From the NCBI RefSeq assembly GCF_958298935.1, contig NC_084924.1, forward strand, positions 1,674,001 through 1,738,000: a stretch of DNA of 64,000 nt, written 5' to 3'. Shown piece after piece: positions 58,507 to 64,000 of the stretch. Numbering within the stretch: the stretch's first letter is position 1; every line of letters begins with the position of its first letter. Under the pieces are notes generated by a model, which saw only the letters and a program-made list of their open reading frames with translations, made no database searches and was not told the DNA's origin. The stretch is from Phragmites australis. Its lineage: Eukaryota; Streptophyta; Magnoliopsida; Poales; Poaceae. The translations under genes were made by a program, and so were the position numbers.

Positions 58507-61500
58507 ATGGGAATCAGGGTATTCTCCTCCAGGGGTTCGGGGGTTTACGGCTCCCGTTTCGCCTTCGAGTTCTCGATGTGACGACCTCACTCTCTTCGTG
58601 GCGCGCGCTAGGGCTTGACGAAGCTGCTGGCGGAGCACGCGCCGAGTGCCGCGGTGCAGCGGAGGGTGGAGGACTACCGCGGCCGTGTCATCGCCGTTGA
58701 CGCCAGCCTCAGCATCTACCAGTTCCTCGTGAGTCGTCGTCGTCGCGCCCTCCCTCTCGATTTATTCGGCCCCTTCGCTTGAGTTGGCTACGACTGTTTC
58801 CTCGTGAGTCCTCGTCGCATCTGGGTACGGTGCTGCGAATTGTATTGCATATGGGTTAGATTTTCTTCGAGTATGCGATGATGTGCCTTGGGGAATGGTT
58901 CCGGTGTCAAATTTGGCGTGATTGCGCGTTTGAATTCTGCATGTTGCGGCAGTGGGTAGTGCAATCAGTTGAGGAATTCGTGCACTGTGTTGGTTCATAT
59001 CATCATATGCGAGCATGATGGCACGATGCCCATCCAGAGTTTGAGCAAGGGTGCTGTGTTTTTCTGATTTGTTGCTGAACTGAGATGTAAAGCTGGTATC
59101 CCCAGTTGGTTACACTTTGCGCAGGCGAGGCCAAGGTGTCTAAAAAGTGGCCAACAGGCCCAACACATTTGCCATCTGCTGTATTTTGTGCATACACGAC
59201 CGCCTCTTCTGTTTTGGAGGTCAATATCATTAGCAGATTTTCAATTCAAAATTACAGCCCACTTTTATTTTTCTCAAAATCCAATGCTATTAGCCTGTGC
59301 AGGCATTCGTATATGTTGTGTTTTATTGGGTCAAGATACCACTGTGGGTTGTTTCTCTAGTTATTAGGTGATTCATATCTATTGTGTTGTCCATTTCTGC
59401 AGATCGTGGTTGGAAGGAAAGGAACAGAACTTCTGACCAATGAGGCTGGTGAAGTCACGAGGCAAGAAATATTACTTGCCCCACTTGTGGTCTGGTCATC
59501 ATCTTTCCAGCTTATTAACTTTCCATGTCTGTGAATTCTATAGTCATCTGCAGGGTATGTTGAACCGGACAGTAAGATTTCTAGAAGCAGGGATAAAGCC
59601 TGTGTAAGTTTGATGCATTTCTGTGGTCTTTGTCAATTCTTAGCAGTTAGCTTACTGTTGCTGACACTGCTGAACTTTTATGCTAGATTTGTGTTTGATG
59701 GTGAGCCACCTGAAATGAAGAAAAAGGAGCTTGCAAAAAGGTATGCATGAATCTGTTTCTTTGCTTCTATTCTTCACTAGAAAATCTCAATACATGGTCT
59801 TCCAATGTTTGTTATTCTTTAGGTCCTCAAAGAGGGCTGCTGCTGCCGAAGAGCTAAATAGAGCTATGGAGGTCATTTTCTCCTCAACGTAGTTCTAGAG
59901 CTTCCTTACTGATCATCCTTATTTTGTTTAATGTTTTCTCTATCCATTGTTTTTGTTGGATTTCTGAGGTGGTATTTGTATTACAGGTTAGGGATGAGGA
60001 TTTAGTTGAAAAATTTAGCAAAAGGACTGTCAAGGTAATTATCCTACTGTTTCAGGAAAGAGGCAATCAGGACTTTGTGTGGTAAGAGTGTCCTTAAATT
60101 TATTTCAAGTGAAACAACCTGCTAGCCTCACGTGAAATCTGTCATTTGGAGTTTTGTTTGCAAAACTTATCTTTTATTTTGAGTTCTATCAGCAAAAGTT
60201 TGAAAGTCTTCAAAGCTGTTGGAGAGCATTAATAAAAATGTTTATCAAATCATGCAGTCATTCTGAGCACGTGTCATAATTTCTGCCTTTTCTTCCAGGT
60301 CACAAAAAAACACAATGATGACTGTAAGAGGCTGTTAAGGCTGATGGGTGTCCCTGTAGTTGAGGTACCATTGATCCTTTCCTCCATCTGTCGGTTAAGT
60401 TTGGTTTTGCTCTACCTTACCACATGGATAAGTTAGCGCACCTTATTGATGTGTTCTTCCAATGCTTTGGATGGTCAGTAAAATATGTCGGTTAACTTAC
60501 ATATTACCTGCTTGGGAGTTGGGATGCTTTAAGCTTATGGTTAGAGCTGCTATAGCCTAAACCCTTCTAAACAGGTTGCTATTAGAATGGCTTCACTGAC
60601 AAGTTTTAAGCTATATCTTAAGCTCATTAGGATTCTAGGAGTTTAAGCCATAAAAACTTTCTAGATAAGCTCAGCCTGTGAGCCTCTGCAAAATTGTAGT
60701 TCTTGTAAGTGATCCCCGACTTGTCTCAACTCTCAAGTCTCTTGTGGATGGGGGAATCAAGTAGATGACTTAGCTTGACAATATAATGTCTGTTTGGTTT
60801 TGGTCTAAGCTTAATTTCTGTTAAGCTTGGGCTAAAACTAGGGCAAATGGGCCTTTGATATGCCTAGCACACCTGAATATTGAAACTTTGCCAATCAATA
60901 GTCGTTCCCCCATGATATGGACCTTGTCCTAAAGGGATCCAACTGAATTTGTTTTTTTCTCCTCATAGAGTGTGATTCTTCTATATGAACTACATGTCAT
61001 ACTATGATTTGGTGACAATGATGCGAGCATGTTACTGTTATAGGTAATCACTTTGTCCTACTGCTTATGCAGGCACCATGTGAGGCAGAGGCACAGTGTG
61101 CAGCACTTTGTGAAAATCACATGGTATAACAAATAAACAACTCAGTAAGAATTCTGTCTTAGCATGACTAGATCATATTTTCATTCTTAGTTGTGAATGC
61201 CAGGTCTATGCCGTCGCTTCAGAGGACATGGACTCACTGACTTTTGGTGCTCGAAGGTTTCTTCGTCACTTAACTGACCGTGGTTTTAAGAGGTGTCCTG
61301 TAACAGAATTTGAAGTGTCGAAGGTAACTCCTTATTGTTTTTTTATCTTCTGATACTTTTCTTAGTAATTGAGTAATCCCTCGTGATTTTCCAGGTTTTG
61401 GAAGAACTTGGACTCACAATGGATCAGTTTATTGACTTATGTATCCTTAGTGGATGTGACTACTGCGAGAATATTAGAGGTGTTATGCCATTCTGTGTCT

Positions 61501-63610
61501 TTTGCCGTACTTTTATTTTAGATTGTCCCCACAATATGATTCAGCAAATCAAGCTTTGCTGAAGAAATCATACAGCTCTGTAATTTTTAAAGATGTCTCC
61601 CTTTATTAGTTGCTCATCAGCTCATTTCATGGGGGCTTTAGACATGTATTCTACACCAAATTTAGTAGCAATAAACTGTGGAAGTGTCATGCCCTAGTAT
61701 TTAAGTTCAATTGTCGTTTCTTTAGTTTCCTTCTATAGTTTAGAGATTATGCCTCTGTTGACTAAGTCCTGAAAATGTTACTTGAAGCTCAAATTTGGTT
61801 GTAGAGTGCCCTTTCTTGTAGTGCTGTATATGCTATATACAACCTTGACCAATCTACAAATCAACAAAATTAATCATAAATCTGTAACCTATTACTTATT
61901 TAAAATTTCTTATTACTTTTAACTTCTTCTGAGAATAGGTATTGGGGGACAAAGAGCCTTAAAACTCATTCGTCAGCATGGTTGTATAGAAGAAGTTCTG
62001 CAAAATCTTAACCAAAAGAGGTACTATATTTGATGAGAGGTCATTGTTTTGCACATGCAGTCACGTGTTTGCTCAAATCCTCAGTTCCTCACTAGTGATT
62101 TGTGTTGCAATAGAAATACTAATATTTTTTTTGGCACTCCATGAATTGATAATGCATGCAACGGAACATTAGGCACGTCTTTTCAATGGTGATAATGATG
62201 TTTTGTTATATGGACATGTAAAAAATATGCTTACGAGCAACGATTATGCATGCCTTCTCAATGGCAATTCGGATGCGAATTGTTTGTGTTGATTTTTGTG
62301 ATAGTCGTATTTAAAATAAATTACACTAACTTCAGAAGAAAACCAACTTTTCTGTTATGTTACCGTGTCATACACTGCACACCGGATATTTTCACAGGAC
62401 TAGCGTGTCCCCTGCAGCCACTCTGAACCCTACACAGCTTCTGTTGCCATGCTGCACTCTGCTACTGCTCCTATTATCACTGCACCATGCTGTTTGTGAT
62501 ATGTGCTGTTGGAAGGAGACATCACGTCATCTTGTGTTCATGCAGCTCTCGTGCCACTATGCCGCTCTTGTGCTGCCTCAATTACCGTTCGTACTAGCTA
62601 CTGCTGTTGGAATGCCACTCTTGCACTCACCTGGTGTTGCTGCTGACGCACTGAACGGACCTATGATGGTGAAACATGGCTTTAGTAGCATGTGTGCATC
62701 ATGAGCCCATTATGAAGGGGAAAATGTGCAATTTGCAAGGTTAAAAACAGCTAAGTAGGTCGTCAAGTAGTTGTTGATTGATTTTGTGTCTGACATTTGT
62801 TTGATTTTGAGTCTGACAAGTCCTTGATGACTGCCTGAAGTAAGTGTTCTGTTACAACTTAAAATACTTTATGTCAAGGACTGTAGGTTGTAATGCTCAG
62901 TGATTAATCTGTTAGGTTTCTGCAGCTTCTTGTTACGCTGTTTATACCATAGGAATTAGAATATCTGCACGTACCTTGAAATTTGGGGCTGAAACGTGAG
63001 TTGGTTTGACTTGCATGTTTTTCCTAATTTATCATGTTATTCTCTGAGTAATCTTGAAATTCTGGATCTTACTGTGCATGTTCTTGTTTGATATGCAGAT
63101 ACATTGTTCCAGAAGACTGGCCCTACCAGGAAGTTCGGACCTTGTTTAAGGAACCTAATGTTTGTACAGAAATTCCAGATTTCATGTGGACCTCACCAGA
63201 CTCGGAGGTTTTGATCGGTAGCTCATATTACATGGTTCCTATTGTTTCACAGGCTTACAGTTCTTGCTTTTTGTGTTCAGGGCCTTATGAATTTCTTGTC
63301 AACCGAAAACAGTTTCAGTCCTGATCGAGTAGCAAAGGCATGGGTTAATCTTTTATTTCAATACCAAATTCTTGTTTAGTTCTCCTAATGGCAAATAACT
63401 GATTTCATGGCATAATCTGTGCCTTCATTCACTAGGCGGTAGAAAATATAAAGGCTGCCAGGGATAGATTCTGCCCAGGGAGGTAAGCTGCAATCTGCCT
63501 GTTTCTCATGGAGAAACATCCATGCACATCTGAAATGCTATCTTTTTGTTTGTGCCAGATTGAAGCTTTTGACACCAGTTGCTAGCTTACCGGGATCTGT
63601 TACAGAGAAG
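58507..63610 (+). CDS. FEN1: Flap endonuclease 1 (FEN1-B-like), 3' end outside window
   Basis: Exons seen: 58507-58518, 58612-58728, 59403-59461, 59544-59603, 59687-59740, 59823-59871, 59987-60034, 60299-60364, 61073-61123, 61204-61323, 61395-61479, 61939-62020, 63099-63207, 63281-63337, 63436-63482 and 63559-63610. They give 356 residues; plant FEN1-B is near 412, so the C-terminal exon(s) lie beyond the window. All metal-binding acids of the XPG/Rad2 family are present: D34 (VIAVDAS), D87 (FVFDGEPP), E159/E161 (EAEAQCA), D180/D182 ([10 protein letters not shown]) and D234 ([11 protein letters not shown]). The helix-hairpin-helix follows (GGQRALKLI). It cuts 5' flaps in Okazaki-fragment processing and long-patch repair in the nucleus. 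The exon 3 donor is GC, and exon 14 may also use one. The first two exons are duplicated upstream. Confidence 0.95.
62021..63098 (+). other. Large FEN1 intron 12
   Basis: At 1078 bp this is the longest intron of the gene along with intron 8. It contains a 115-residue open frame (62357-62704) with no family features, and I see no transposon ends. Confidence 0.5.
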
Positions 63611-64000
63611 GTGCAGGTCTAAACTTGTATTTATGTTTTGCATGGTTTTGATCTTCATCGCTTCACTCTTCTTTTGTTTGCTCCAGTCACAGATGTGCAT
63701 TGGTATTGCGCAAAGACATGCTGTGCAGATTATATGCATATCTTTGATTTACCAAAGTTCTCTTAATACATGCTGTGTATAGATACTGTCTCTTAAGAAG
63801 TATCTGCCCTTGCAAATAGGCAAAACTAATATTTTGACTATCTTCTACTGTTCCTCTGAATAAAATATTGAATTTGGATAACGCTCTCCAGTTAAACGCA
63901 CCTCCCCTCCCCCTCTCTTCCATCTCATATTCCATGCTTTGGGTAAGCATCTTGTGTGGTGTGGACTAGTTGACCTGCTGCATTATTGCTTCTGTTCTCT
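63611..64000 (+). other. FEN1 intron running off the window
   Basis: It follows the donor gtgcag at 63611. No convincing next FEN1 exon is seen before the window ends. Confidence 0.5.

Larger units (their letters stand above)
57689..58739 (+). repeat. Tandem duplication unit B of the FEN1 5' region
   Basis: This is a second copy of unit A, leading directly into the intact remainder of the FEN1 gene. The differences include a longer C-run (58391-58403) and one synonymous change in exon 2 (ACA to ACG, Thr7). Confidence 0.95.

Noticed and set aside
62357..62704. 115-residue frame in FEN1 intron 12
   Set aside because: No family features, and conserved FEN1 exons flank the intron with proper splice sites.

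Overview
The window is nuclear DNA of a grass (Poaceae). GC-rich first exons, many short introns, nested CACTA, LTR, LINE and MITE (Tourist/Stowaway) elements, and close matches in gene architecture to known grass genes all point there. The species cannot be fixed from sequence alone. I found no bacterial-type system, CRISPR array or novel defence or metabolic cluster. The notable biology is in nested transposons and in a very recent tandem duplication of the promoter and first two exons of a FEN1-type nuclease gene.

Layout. 0-13.2 kb is transposon territory: the right part of a decayed CACTA element (TNP2-like transposase and Ulp1-like protease remnants, right end near 4614), then a second CACTA element (about 5834-13199). 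The second element's coding region is broken by two solo LTRs of one family, each with an intact 5-bp target duplication. 13.2-22.5 kb is intergenic: a diverged direct duplication, an unrecognised gene-like fragment with telo-box-like repeats, a SINE and LTR remnants. 22.7-25.0 kb is a four-exon gene for a secreted, probably GPI-anchored X8 (callose-binding) protein. 25.15-27.96 kb is the 5' part of a copia element split by a third solo LTR of the same family. 28.75-31.3 kb (minus) is RCL1, a pre-rRNA processing factor. 31.5-39.5 kb is a retroelement graveyard: a copia pol remnant, an inverted integrase fragment, and a LINE carrying an LTR fragment and a Tourist MITE. 39.5-44.9 kb is intergenic with two Stowaway MITEs, a tandem tRNA-Ile-like fragment and a tandem array of about 0.4-kb units.

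44.97-48.07 kb (plus) is a GH28 polygalacturonase. 48.83-51.22 kb (minus) is guanosine deaminase. 51.7-53.1 kb is an element with long terminal inverted repeats. 56.6-58.7 kb is a tandem duplication of about 1.05 kb, and 58.5-63.6 kb (running off the window) is the rest of the FEN1-B-like flap endonuclease gene.

The five host genes are independently transcribed housekeeping or cell-wall genes and do not form one pathway. Promoter motifs fit two of them: telo-box and site II elements at RCL1 (ribosome biogenesis), and a perfect E2F-type site in both copies of the FEN1 promoter (S-phase). All exon structures were derived by hand from splice sites, reading phase and family knowledge; none has been checked against transcripts.
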